Origin: Haemonchus contortus
Lineage: Eukaryota > Nematoda > Chromadorea > Rhabditida > Trichostrongylidae
DNA: 64,000 nucleotides
Reading direction: 5' to 3'
NCBI GenBank assembly: GCA_000469685.2
Contig: LS997564.1
Coordinates: 6,102,591-6,166,590 of the forward strand
Position numbers and translations under genes: made by a program. Below, one piece after another: positions 12,723-25,049 of the stretch. How positions within the stretch are numbered: the stretch's first letter is position 1; each line of letters begins with the position of its first letter. The notes beneath the pieces were generated by a model. It searched no databases. It saw only the letters and a program-made list of their open reading frames with translations, and was not told where the DNA came from.

Positions 12723-15700
12723 ACTTCGTTCCAGAACAAGTATGCTTGATTTTCTAGCGTAATCATTGAAATTGAAAGCGGTCATAAGTTCCGATCCATC
12801 AACAGAGTGATCCCTAAAGACGTACCATTTCTTCAGCCCAACTCCTGTTGTAGTTGTAGAGGTGCAGCTAGCAGAACCTGCAATTTGCAACTTTGCAGAC
12901 TGCAGGTTTTCCTCGAAGCCGGCTGTCCGTAGAAAAAGTCAGTTCGGTATCAGATTGCTTGCTACAATAAAATCCTTAGAATTACCTCCGATTTGCAGCC
13001 GGATGTGAATGTGCTGCTCATTCTGGTCAAAGTAATAAGTGGGCGTCCTAAGAAATTCGCATTAAGCGGAGTCTTTTCGTTCACCTCGAGGAATAAAAAA
13101 TTTTCCTAGTACTCATGAGAACTTCTACCTCGCAAGCACTTTACCCTTTCACCACGGAATACTTGGAAAAGCCCGTCGTCCTCGGAAAGCAGCCTTTTCA
13201 GATGAAGCTCTTCGTGAAGATGGCTCAATAGAGTTGGTATTAAGCATTTGAGAACATTCCTACGTGAAGGGTGGGAACTCTGAGGCGATCTTCCCTCGAA
13301 CGATTTCAGTCAGTTATTAAATAAAAGAGTAGACAAAAGTTGCTGTCGTTCTTCAATATGCCTTAAAATGCCTTTTTACTTGTAGTTCTATTGTTAGGCA
13401 TGGAAAGGGTTGAAGTTCTTGGAAATCGTGAGCCACAGTTCTCAACCCTGGTTTCTACTCTGCGAATCAGTAGTTTCAACTGCCATCAGAACTGATGCTA
13501 GCAGTACTCCATCCTCAGAATGACATTCACCTCTATTGACTCCATTGCAACTTCGTATTAACGACTGCTCTACTTCAGAGCCCGTAATTTCGGTGTGATC
13601 GGTGAATCACAGGTGGGATAAAAGTCTAACAGGTGAATGGATAAGTCAGATTATGGACCTGATCAGAGAGATAATCACCCGTTTTTTGAGCTTCTCATCG
13701 CTCATTAGCACGTCATTTCACTCTCGAGAAATGATTAGGGAAGATTACAAACACAGGCGGCCATCCTTTTAGCAAAGCCGGTTGAGTATTTGTTTGCGGC
13801 AACCTTTTGCCATTGTTGTGAAGAGGCACCTCATGAAAATTCATTCTCAAAGGGCAAGTGTGGTTTCCATTGGATACTCGGTCCAGGGAGCTCCCGAGAA
13901 AAAGTTGAACCAATTAGCAGCGGCATTTCAAACACAACTCCATTAGACTTGAGCAAGTTATATTAAAGAGTAAGAGTAGCGTAGACTGTTATCCTGTTTG
14001 TTTTTTATAGTTTTTTCCAATAACTATTTTACTTGATACTATTCCTTTTGAGAAAGGAAAAGCAAAGGAACGTAAGCTTGTTACCCTTACTGCTCTTTTT
14101 TCGGGTTTTTCAATTATTTTTCTATCGGCTCTTGAAGTTCCTTGAAAGGTTTCACCTGACAAGTTGGACCATTCTTAGTACCCATCGCTTTCAAGCTCGA
14201 GTGCTTTTTCCGAAACGGAAGCGCTTTTATGCCCGGCCACTGAGGAGCTAGGAGGCCTAACATCTAGTCATAAATAACAGCAATTCCTGGATGGAGAAGA
14301 AAGACCATAGACCAGATAAATGGTTGTCGAAGGAGGAGGTCCGTGTCCTATTACACATTCTGGAAGAACAGCTCTTCTGTGTTTTGCTTAGCAATGAGGA
14401 CTGCCTGCAGTGGGGTATATTACTACGTTGGACGAGAAAGTAGCCGAAATGTAGGAGGAGGGAGAAAAGTAAAATGGAGAAGGGATGAGTAATAATTAGG
14501 AAAAGTAGATTCCCTGAATCGTGTAAAATCGGGCCATACCTCTTTCTACCTATGAATCCGTACTACACGTAGTGATAATTGTTTGTTTCTAGTGAGTTTA
14601 TTATGTAAATTGTTGACAATGGGATTATCCGTGCAGATCAACATAACCCGTTCGGGAATGGTTAATCAACGCGATAAACAAACCCATTTGCTAGTATAAT
14701 AAACTCAAAGGTAAGGTAGGGTGTATTGCAAACGGACGGACCTGCTGGCTGCGCTGTCGTGGGGGGCGACGGGGGATCGATTTCGTAGTGTTGCCAACCT
14801 CTCACGCTACTCTATGGCTTACGAAGAACAGCGGCTGTCAATTTGGTCAGTTTTTCTACTGAACAACTACGTCGGAACGTCGTCAATTTCGGACTCATTC
14901 GCTGGCAATACTGCCTTCAGTTGAAGTTGTCGTCGACTAGTTTCAAAGGAGTATTTACAGCAGGATTGATTGTCTCTGAAAATGCAAATGTTTACTTCCA
15001 AAATCTTCTTTTTTTAGGTCTCGATTGCAGAAGGTCATTCAAAGACGTTTTTATTAGCGCAATTTCGTATTCCTCTCTGTCCTGAGATTTCTATTGCCTG
15101 TTTTCTCCTGCCTTATGTCTTAAGCATGCTTTTATGGCGATTTAAAAGAAAACTTTTCAACAATTTTGCCATTTCTATGAGCCATTTGAACAAGCAGTTT
15201 AGCCTTCTTCATTTTTACGAAAAGGCTTACGAATCGATCCATTATTCATTTGGTTTCCATTGGGGCTGCTGCCAACGTGGGAGGAACGGCTCCACAAGCA
15301 CCGACTGCTCCAACTGTTTAATGCTTTTGCTCTGATAGAAGCACACGAACTTTCCCCTTAGTGCTCAGGTACTAGTGATAAAGGAGAACTGTCTCTGTCT
15401 GTGCAGAACTATCTCCACCTCCTCCAGCACCCCCAAAGTATTATTTTATGTGAAGTTACAATGAATTGGCTCAGCTTGAGTGCAACTCACGATAGCAGCA
15501 GCTTTTTCTATCCCACTACGGCAACTGACGCATTTGCCCTTCCCTTTTTTTGTGAACATGTCGAAAGGAAAGCTTATGAGCTCATCATGAGGTGCCTCAG
15601 TTGGCTATCGATGCCCAGCATAGGAGTTAGCTAGATGTTTTCCAACTCAAAGTATCCTCGTCTGAAGGCTTCTATCATACCCATTTTGTTGTTCATCTCT

Positions 15701-15989
15701 TCTGAGGCTTTCATGAGCATCTGAAATTGTCAAGTTCAGCCTTTGACAAGAACATGTTCAACGACTTAAAAACGCCACTCAGTCATTCCTCTTTTGTTCA
15801 TGCTCTTTCATTTCACTGAGCGCTAACAATGTGCTTGTGGGCGTCCAACCAGAAAAACACTTCAGTGAATACTCAGAGCTTGTGGAAAATTGCTGGCTCA
15901 GAGAGAAGATTAGACATTGTATCGCTTGAGTGGAGTTTAGCTCACCGATGAGACTAACCCTGATTCACTCATCAACCTTTGGTCAAATG

Positions 15990-16063
15990 TCGTCATAGCC
16001 AGGATTCGAACCTTGTATGACGAAGTTCATACGTTGCGCCTCGAACCTCTTGGCCATCGCAGC
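15990..16063 (-). pseudogene. tRNA-like remnant (Ser/Leu-like A and B boxes)
   Basis: On the minus strand the sequence starts GCTGCGATGGCCAAGAGG, with an exact class II-like A box (TGGCCAAGAGG) and a D-stem GCC...GGC. It ends in a B box GGTTCGAATCC. The acceptor stem does not pair and the anticodon arm is poor, so it is not a working tRNA. It is either a decayed tRNA gene or the head of a second tRNA-derived SINE family. Confidence 0.4.
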
Positions 16064-17017
16064 CCATGAGATGCTCGCGCTATATAAGTGTTAAGCGCAA
16101 CGGTTAGAACCCGTAAAGGAGAGGAAGCTTGCGGTATGTCACAAAGTCGGGACTTTATTATGTAAGGTTACTAGAAAACTATAGCCCGTTTTTACCGAAA
16201 CGCCCACCTAGTTGTCTACAATTTTTAGTGTTACAGGTTATCGCCTGATTGTTTGATTCCGTTTTCCCTCCATTATCCCTAGAACCTAATCAGGGAGCGC
16301 ATTGTAATTGAAATGTTATTAGAATAGTCACACAATTATGAAGGATTGCTTCCCAAGCTTATTTCCTCTATTCGCTTTTCGAAGGAGAACGGCTCCAGAA
16401 GTCAATGACGGTGAGTTCAGATTGCGTTGAGTCGAGTGACTGGGTTGCCTGCAGCTCAGTTCGAACTCAAAAATTACGCTCAGTTGTCAGAGTTTCGTTT
16501 CTTGAGAACTTCCAGAAGTGAATTTCTTTTATCTGTAATAATGGTATTCTTTGTCTGGGAGGTATTTCTGAACACCACGGCTTTAAGGCTTAACTTAGCA
16601 GTTTAGTTTGGATAGTTCTGATAGCAAACTCTGAATTGATGAGAGCTTTCTCTAAATGAGATCGATGAACGCAAATGCTCTCTATTGTTTTTTCATAAGA
16701 TGAATTGTTATCAACCCTTTTGGATAGTTTCCCAGCAGCGCTCACTTCTTTTGCTCCTGCTTCCTCAAAACGTTTGGAAACCAGTCAAAATTTTCTATAA
16801 TAGCGACTTTCGCCTACCACAAAAGTTCTTATCCTCTATGGGATAACGCTTGAACGACGAGGTGAAGAAGTCCCATGGGTTTTGAATGGCACACGCAGGC
16901 AACTTGACCGATGCTTCAAAGTTTTGCCCGTTTTTCTTCCAAACATAGCGTCTCATCCGTAGTTCTGTATTTGTACTTTTGCTATGCATGCCTGTGTGTA
17001 ATTACTTGTAATAGGTC

Positions 17018-17074
17018 TACGTACAGCTATGTACACTTTGGATACAGTACTGCCAGTGTACATAGCTGTATGTA
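17018..17074. repeat. Strong short hairpin
   Basis: Arms 17018-17037 (TACGTACAGCTATGTACACT) and 17055-17074 (AGTGTACATAGCTGTATGTA) are reverse complements with one mismatch over 20 bp. The loop is 17 bp. No gene surrounds it. It may be the centre of a small palindromic element. Confidence 0.7.
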
Positions 17075-19574
17075 AAAGGCCTTGTATGGAGTATCTGTGG
17101 TCGAAAACCGGAAAATCAATTATTCCTAATGTCAACTACTAATTTAACGAGCTCATCCTCTGGTGAATGTACCCCCAGCTTTCCAGCACTGCTGGTATTA
17201 CCTACTTTCAGCGATTTTCCTCACCCACTCTATTACCCCTCCCACCCCTCACTCCACCCTCCCCTCTTCTGCCAAATTCATGCTGTTAGTTCTTACATTT
17301 TCGCTGAAGTTTCATAATAATCCAATCATTGAGCACTGTTGAACCTGAAAAAGGCAATGTTAATTCTGTAGCTTCCACTAACTAACGAATAAACAACAAA
17401 AGCAATATGGTTGATGGATTGTTTATGGCTGATTCGCGGACTTTTTTCCTAATGATAAAACAACATTAGAAACTCCTTTTGATTTTTTCCTGAAAAGGTC
17501 TGTTTATATGGCCTCTTTCGTGTTTCAAAACATAAATCGTCATTTTTGCTGAGCCAGCGTGGGCGACCAAGGGAGGACATGCTGCGTGGGATCCAAACAC
17601 TCTCTCGACGATCGCTGTTAGAACGAGCTTCCTCTAAATCGTTTAGTTCTTCGAAAATACCTATTTAGTAGCTACTCAAATAGACGGCGCAAGTCTTTCT
17701 CACAGTCTCAGTTAGGTGTCGAACATGAAACCACCCCTACTCTACTTCTCAGTAATGTTGGCGTTCTAATGATCCCGTGCCACACATGGCAATCCTACAT
17801 ATTTAGAGATGATGCATCGGAAATAGTAGAAAAAATGGCTTTTACTAGTGAATACCCTGTCAAAACCAAGGCGTTTCTTTGTAGCTTCAATCGTATCTTT
17901 TGAGTGGGTAATTCAAAAGTTCACGTCCACTGCGGACTATTCTAGCAAATTGGACCATGACAGAATGTTTTTGCTGTTGTTGGGACAAGGATCATACCGA
18001 CATCGACTATTTGTTTTTTAAGGTTCTGTTATGGGTTCTGTCGGTTTTATGTGTTCGACCTTTGGAAATCCCATTACTACAATGTTGACCGACCAATAGA
18101 GCATCCGTAGTTCAGTTTGCGTTGGCGTTGGCTTTTCTGAATGCCCTTCTACACTAGGCATTCACCCTCGTTCTCACATATGGCTCATTTTATACTTATC
18201 GGGGATTCGCTCTGCAGATGATCTGCACTCGAGTTTTTCTCAACAGCAAACAGTAAATCATAATCATATCTGAGCCCCTCATAAGGCTTTTGCAGTGCTA
18301 TAAGGCAAACTATGGCCTAACGTCAATGGTTAGATGTGGCATCAAAACCGCTGTACACTGCTTCGGATTGAGTTTTGTCCAGTTCCTGGCTTCTGCATCA
18401 TAGGTCCTCATTGTGCTCGTACTTCGTTTCTAATATAATATGTGCTCGTAATTTTCTGTTCGATTGATTGTTTGATTTTGTCCTGAAACACTTAAAATAT
18501 TATTGGAGGTAGAGGAAGAATGGATAACATCAATGGCTTCACTTTTCGTAAGCAAACTCTACTCGTTCATCTCCTACTACTTCTTTATCGCAAAGTTTCC
18601 CACTTTCACATGAAGTACCCTTCTTGATAATTGAGTTAATTATTAACTTATTACGCCATCCTTGTGTATAAGAGTATGTGAAAGTTTTCGAAAGCAGCTC
18701 CTGCATGGACACCATGATTTTTACTTTTTCAACTAAATTCTTCCTCTCCAAGATCGCTATAGTTATTGTGATTGTTAAACACTCTTGTAAACTCGATGTC
18801 CTTCCTTGATTTTTCATCAGCACCACCGAGCTGTTCGTCTGCAGCTATTCCTATTCAGTGGCTCCCATTTTCGATTGCATTCCTATTCCTGTATGTACAT
18901 ATGTGTCTTCTAGCCGTCCATATGGATCAACGAAACTGACTCGCCTTTCTCATTTGTTCCTCTTGCATTTTCCATAGTATTCATATGGTTGACACTGTGA
19001 AAAGCTGCTTCTTTCTTGAACCACTACGCTAATCGTGGTACCCAAAACATGAATGGGGAATACTCTCTGTTCTACACACCTTCTCTATTTTAGTGCAGTA
19101 CAAATGTGGATGTTATGAAGGTAAAATGTCAACAGAATCCTCCCCTATTTTGGCACTGTTCAAACAGGCTCACAGTACTGTATTCTAACGATTGCTGATT
19201 GGTTGCTGTAGTTCATTTTTGAAAAGATCTTTCGCTTCGAAGTCATATTCTGCCTCTTCCCTGCTCAACCCTTTCTTTACTCGGGTATGTCTAGTTCTAT
19301 TCTCGAGAGACATGACTTTTCATCCAATTCTTCTTCGCAAGAGCACCTCTGATAGCTCGATCCTTTAGCGTTCTTTCTCGTGCATGCCTCGTCCATGCTT
19401 TATTCTTCGTGATGTTTGATTTCTTCATGGTGCTCGTATTTTCTTTGGTAACCTGCTATTTACCTTCCTTACCACGATGGCTTGTGGCTAATAGGCATTG
19501 TTTATTATTTTTTCATATGCTTCTCTGATTCCATTCATTTCCCCTTATATTTCTTTTGAACACTCTTCGACCAC

Positions 19575-19625
19575 TCTTTCTTTCTTTCTTTCACACTCTC
19601 CCTCCCTCTCTCTGCTTCACTCTGG
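19575..19625. repeat. Pyrimidine-rich simple repeat
   Basis: A CTTT repeat array runs into CTCCCTCCCTCTCTCTG. It accounts for the coding-like open frames on both strands in this stretch, which are low-complexity artefacts. Confidence 0.6.
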
Positions 19626-20282
19626 TTCCGTACAAAGTCCATTTCCGAGTTCAAATGATGGAAATTCTCACTCTGTAGACCTACCCAATAGAAGCAATTA
19701 GTGGCTGACCTGCAAATTTCATTCTGAGATCTCTCTTTGCAAAGTTCGGTTCTCACATTTTTCCAGCTCTCTTTGCCAGCTTCGCGAATTCCCCTTTGCA
19801 GTCATCCCACCCTCCTTGCAGTGTAGTAGTGATCATCACATTTTCCATCGTCTCATTCCCATCTTGCACACTTCACTATTTATCTCTTTCGTAGTCGTCA
19901 ATGGTCGGTAAAAAAAGGCAGTGTGGGCGATGGACTGACGCAGCACATAATTAGGCGGAATTGGCTCTGACCAGCTGTTGGAAACGATCTGTTTTTGTAA
20001 CGGAGTCGTGGTAGATAAGAAGGACATAATTAGATTGCAGCATATTATCGGGGAAGGAAACTTAATAGTACTGTGGTTACACTTTCATGTTAGCATGGAA
20101 CTCAATTCCCACATATGCCCTGTTTTCGGGTGTTAACGGTTGTGGCACAAATTCACCCACGCAAATTGTGGAGAAGGGCTTCCTTAGCCTCCTTGTTTTT
20201 TACCCTCCTCCTTTGTGAGAGGATTGGTAGCTGGAGCCAGTTTGCCAGAACTCTATAAATCTTTATATAGGGAAATCGATCT

Positions 20283-20522
20283 GGGCGATATCAGCCTAGG
20301 CAAAGCCTTCCATCCCTCCGGAGACAATTAATTGGCACCAAGCTCGTCTGGGAGGATAAAAGCACTCACTTGTACATCGGCTGGCCGCCGCAAGTCATTG
20401 TATGTATAGGCCACATACTCATTCAATACGCCACTACCATTTGAGTGGAAGTCTAATGGGTGAGCGCATCCCTCAGGCGGGGTTGATTAAGCTCCAAGAC
20501 TTTATCCTTTATCCTTTATAGA
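20283..20522 (+). repeat. tRNA-derived SINE, body and tail, opposite orientation
   Basis: This plus-strand copy of the 4168 family contains GATATCAGCCTAGGC, AAGCTCGTCTGGGAGGAT and TGGAAGTCTAATGGG blocks in the same order. It ends in a tandem TTTATCC tail (near 20502-20520). The tRNA-like head is missing or unrecognisable, so the copy is 5' truncated. Confidence 0.65.
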
Positions 20523-21341
20523 GAAAAGAGAAATCAGGTATGAGAACTGAGTGATGTATATGATGTAAGACAAGGCTAACACACACGTTCTTATCCGTTT
20601 TTAAAAACTTTTTGAAGCTATACCAGTTCATGTCAATATCTCAAAGGCATGCCCTCGACTATGGTAGTTTCTGGTTGCAATGGTCATTCGCAGTTCCCTC
20701 TGCAGAAAAATTTCAATAATTCAAAGATTATTTTCTTCTTAAGATATTCGAAGTTTACCAAATTCTGAAAAGTCAGGTTTCCTTTTTAATATAACAGCTA
20801 GTGAGTTGAACAATTTAATTCAAATACATCCTGGTTGTTAACATAGTTATAAATATTGACGGATTGTGCTATCACTTGATTTCTTTGTCTGTCTCTGCTC
20901 TCTGTCGTGCAAGGGCTCGATGTTTTGTGGGCTAACAGATTTTTTACCTTCAGAACCTTTACTTCACCTGATGCTCCTACAAGTTCGTTATTCCAGAAAC
21001 ATGAAAGTGTTCTGGATCTTTTTGGACGTGTCACCTCTCACGACTAACCCAGACCAACTCTAGGCTACTTCTCTAATTGTAAGCTATGCTCTAAGCAACT
21101 CAGACCAATGAGAATCAAGCCGGATGGCATACCAATAACTCTCTAATTAACTTGATTCCACCTAAACCGTGCTCTTCCTCAACTTAAGGGACAATGAAGC
21201 ATGTGAGAATATGCGGTTACACATTAATAGCTTCAGACGCCACGTGTGCCGTTCTTACAAGCAATGCTTAGATAATGGGAAATAAAGCAAGTGATCACCA
21301 TTTTTTCAGAAGCGTTGGTTCTGGTTGTTCATACATAAGCC

Positions 21342-22203
21342 CTATTTCATGAGCATGGGCATGAGCATGTGCCTTATTATGCCCTTCCAATGCCTCATCC
21401 TAGCACCATTATGACTTTCTAGGCAGTGTTGCACATTCGGCATGAAAGTTTCTACCTTTATGGCCTTCCCCTCGGTGGATTGCAACTGTCTCAATCCCAC
21501 TTTCACCCGTTTATCAGCCCAAGGATACTTTACAAGGACGTAATTGTTCAGATTTCCCACTAAGGAGGAAAACACCACATTACGAAGTCTGAGTCCGGCA
21601 AACAACAGTCCTGTGTCCACAGTTTCCAACGCTTCTCTAAGGACAGTGGGGTACATAGTTATCAGTGACGGAAGTCCTGTCGCAGTGGCGATTTCTAATA
21701 AACTGGTATTCAGAGCTGGAATGAGTGGAGAACTGAAAGACTGAAGCATTACTCAGATACCCAAACTGCAGTACTTGCATCGGAAAAAAGTTCGCGGCTT
21801 GCTACCGGCTTCTCTGCTATCCGTGATTTATACCTGGTTTATGACTTTTGAAATTCCAACATATGTGATATTGATCGGATATCGAAGGCATCCGTCTATT
21901 CGAAGATAGTCGGATTAACGACATTCGGATTCTGTTCCATTACCCAAACCAAGAGTAATCCCGGAACAATATGCCAGGCTCATCTTCGGTTTCAGTTGCA
22001 TCGGCAAGAGGCCCCCTCCTCATCTCGTTTTACGTTCTATAACTTCCGCAACTACGATGTTGAGTAAAGAAGTGTGAGAACTAAGGGCGATCACTCCGAA
22101 TAACTTCCCAGGCATTATATTAGGAATTATCATGGCCAATACAGCTCTTGCAAGCTCTTCTGGAGACCGAATTGCCGGTGCATCGTTGTTTCTGCCTCGT
22201 CTC
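21342..22203 (-). CDS. Uncharacterised protein, divergent from malectin (partial 5')
   Basis: Three phase-compatible exons read on the minus strand: 22034-22203, 21944-21983 and 21732 down to a TAG at 21342. The encoded C-terminal part is about 200 aa and continuous in composition, for example SPEELARAVLAMIIPNIMPG early and NVVFSSLVGNLNNYVLVKYP later, ending MLMPMLMK. It is rich in hydrophobic and small residues but has no clear membrane helix or motif known to me. The last two introns begin gtaaaac and gtaatgg and end CCGAAG and TTTCAG. The first of these is weak, and a one-base frameshift could explain the join equally well. The 5' exon was not resolved; an in-frame ATG at 22318 opens a short frame but does not splice in phase. 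Head-to-head with malectin, with under 140 bp between them. Confidence 0.5.
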
Positions 22204-22338
22204 CTATTTATATTCTTAACCCTCTTTGGTTTTGCTCAAACTCATTAGGGCCAAATTTTCTCTTCACGGTCGAGTCACATTTCAAATCTGAATTAACCCT
22301 TTCGCATGTAGATCTCATTATTTATCGTTTCAGCCTTG
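22204..22338. promoter_or_regulatory. Short shared 5' region between divergent genes
   Basis: This is the only space between the minus-strand gene ending its visible 5' exon at 22203 and the malectin ATG at 22339. A TTTCAG directly precedes the malectin start (22333) and could be a trans-splice acceptor, as is common in nematodes. A bidirectional promoter is inference; no TATA-type element is visible. Confidence 0.3.
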
Positions 22339-25049
22339 ATGACGCCATTCCACATTGTCCTTCTTTTCGTAATTGGGCTCCCATCGATTGAAGGCAAACC
22401 TCCGGACTTTTCGAAGAGGGTCGTCCATGCGGTGAATTGTGGTAAGTTTATTAGAATTCTGCCTAGTGCGCAACAATTTGTACAAATGGGCTTGGGTGGG
22501 GTGGTGCTGAAGGTACATTATCACACGCACGGTCAGGGTATCGCCCGGGTGCCGTAAAGCAGGAGAGGACAGGGAAGAGAGCGTGTAATACTTCCCCATA
22601 TTCATATGTTTATAATGGAAAGATTGCGATTAGCACTTTTCGACACACAATGATTCTGATCACCCAGGTGGCTATCGCCACGTAGGCGCTTATGGCATCA
22701 CGTACCAAGAAGATCGGAATCCTGTTGGTGTAGTATCCGACTACGGTGCTCGCTATACATTTCCAAATGTACCGGTAGAAGATCGAAAGCTCTATGAGGT
22801 GAGCTTACTCCTGGTCGGGTCCTTTTTCTGTGGTGCTACACATCTATTGGAACTTTTCAGACGGAACGTTATCACAATGGAGATCTCACGTACGTTTTCG
22901 ACATTGCAAAGGATGGCGAATACGTGATTGTGTTGAAGTTTTCCGAAGTCTACTTTCAGTCTGTTGGACAAAAGGTTCGGTTTCTGAATCCTCTAACCCA
23001 CTTGGCAATCGAGTGAATAAGAAGGGGACAGACTTAGTATTGCCCGTGGTTAATAAAACTACTTCGAAAAGCTTCCGTTCCCGGTTCATGCTTCAATTTC
23101 GTCACATAGGAAGGAAGCAGAAGACATATATCCACAAAGGGAGAGTATTTACTACTGAGTAAGGAATACATAGTGCAGTGCTCGTCGATTGCAGTAACAC
23201 ACTCAGCATGGGCATACCCTTCTGTTTAACAATCGTAACCAAGAGTTATGAGTTCAAGCCTCTTATTAGCTTTTGAAGTAACACTAACTGAGTGTTCGAA
23301 TCACTCCTTACAGGTATTCCATGTGCATGTCAATGATTTGCCGGTGAAACGAGATCTAGACATATTTCGGGAATCAGGAGCGACGGGCGTAGCATATGAC
23401 TTGTAAGTTTATTCACTTTAAGTAAGATCGATTCTATTTAGTCGCGAGGTTGGGGTGAAATGAGAATCTAGGGAGACGGCTCATTAATCTGAGGATCGAT
23501 TCTCAGCACAAGAGTAGACGGCGTATAAGAGTAGGCTCAAGCAAACAAGGGGTAGTAGTTGTCATAGAAAAGGAAAGTAGTGATCCCCATCCAACAGAGA
23601 TGTGCCACTCTTTTGAAAGGTTCGAACTCAACAGGATTAGAAGTTGCTAGCGGTTGTCTCTGTTAGTTGCCTGAGTCGGTGCTGACCTTTTTCTTTCATG
23701 AGAGTCAAAGAGGCCGAGAAGGTCAGCATCCCTCATATAACCCATAGAAGACCACGCCTTCACTATTAGTGAATTGTTTTGACAAGAGCAGGGTGCTGAA
23801 GTTCAACTAGAACAATAGAAAGGTGTTTCCGGGCTACGTAAGGGTCAAGGGGGTCTAGGAAGGTATCCCGTCTTAGAAAGCTGAAAAGAAGTATATTCTC
23901 AAACTCTCAGTGGAATGCCCTACGAGCAACTCATAATTTAGCGAGCATGCCCAAGCTCTCAGAATTTATCTTTAAAACCTATCATTAACTTTACGATCAA
24001 AAACTTCAGAAGCTAGACAAACTCAGAGGCCGCATTTATATTTGCAAACGGCTTGTTAAGTGAAACTATCGATAACTACTCACAGATACATCGACGTGTC
24101 GATCAAGAAGAAAGAGATAACGATTGGGGATTTAATTGGCGATATAGACCGTGAACTGCACATACGATTAATACCGGTATATAATGACATGGAATTCGAC
24201 TTTATACTCCTACATCGCTTGATTTTGATATTTTCTCCATTTCAAGTTTAGGTGATGGATAATCCGAAAATCAACGCAATCGCTGTACTAACAGGCACTT
24301 CGGCCACTCTCCCCACTCCACCGCCTCCTGTGCAGCAGCGGAATTGGGATTCTACGGTAAGGGGCTTTCTCTGACAGTCACAGGAAAATGCTTTGAAGTA
24401 GCGTTTTTGTTCCAGCGTCGACGATCCCGAAAACAAGTACTCGATGAGGATGACGACGACTACGAAGACCTGGAGCCACACACCCCTCATGTTCACAATG
24501 AACAGCATGATGAGGAAAGCTCTGGACCAAGTGTTGCTAGCGGGCCACGAACACCCGATCCGTTTGCAGATAAGGTAGGTGAAGAAATGATGAGCTTGCA
24601 AGAGCTCGATCTCGTTTGTTTTCCTTAACCGTAAGTGGGAAGAGCTCATTACTTGTGCAGCTCCTCACAAGTAATTAGGTGAATGTACGGGGCGCACTTT
24701 CGAGAAGGTGAGGCTAGTTCAGGCGGAATAGATCCATCTGTTGGGCAAGCGATGTCATTGTCATTTCTGGGTTGACCATTCCTCAACACCCCTCTTCTTC
24801 CGAAAATTTAAGAAAATGTTGCTTTCTTCGTTTCATTTGAAAGGCTACCCAACAGACCCCGCAGCTACGGTTCTATGCCTTTGACCCCCACTCTGAAGAG
24901 GTCCGGTCATGATAGTAAAAGCCAAAGTGTTACTGGGGTCTGTAGACCTTGGTATGATGTGGTGATTTCAGAATGACAACGTATTCGTCTATCTGGGTGT
25001 GGCCCTAGTATGCCTTCTGCCAGTCGTCGCCTTTTTGATGCACATGTGA
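22339..25049 (+). CDS. MLEC: Malectin
   Basis: ER membrane lectin that binds diglucosylated high-mannose N-glycans on newly made glycoproteins and works with ribophorin I in quality control (established for the family). Eight exons: 22339-22441, 22668-22798, 22861-22974, 23314-23402, 24086-24176, 24252-24356, 24416-24574 and 24972-25049. All phases agree and give 289 aa. It starts with a signal peptide (MTPFHIVLLFVIGLPSIEG). The malectin fold follows with family blocks VVHAVNCGG, then GVVSDYGARYTFPN, GDLTYVFDIAKDGEYVIVLKF, FSEVYFQSVGQK, VFHVHVNDLPV and LDIF. An acidic linker (DEDDDDYEDLEP) and a single C-terminal membrane helix (VYLGVALVCLLPVVAFLM) follow. The order and length match animal malectins. 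The exon 3 donor is gttcgg and the exon 5 donor gtatat; both are non-standard but phase requires them. Confidence 0.95.

Larger units (their letters stand above)
9531..21341. other. Gene-poor stretch with scattered repeats
   Basis: About 11.8 kb with no gene I can support. It contains a SINE (12425), a tRNA-like remnant (15990), a hairpin (17018), pyrimidine-rich tracts near 19575 and another SINE (20283). A frame at 9720-9923 (+) and an open run from an acceptor at about 15018 to 15335 (+), about 106 codons, are the only coding-like spots. Both lack recognisable motifs or partner exons. Confidence 0.45.

Noticed and set aside
22330..22605. Minus-strand 91-codon frame
   Set aside because: It is the antisense of malectin exon 1 and the following intron.
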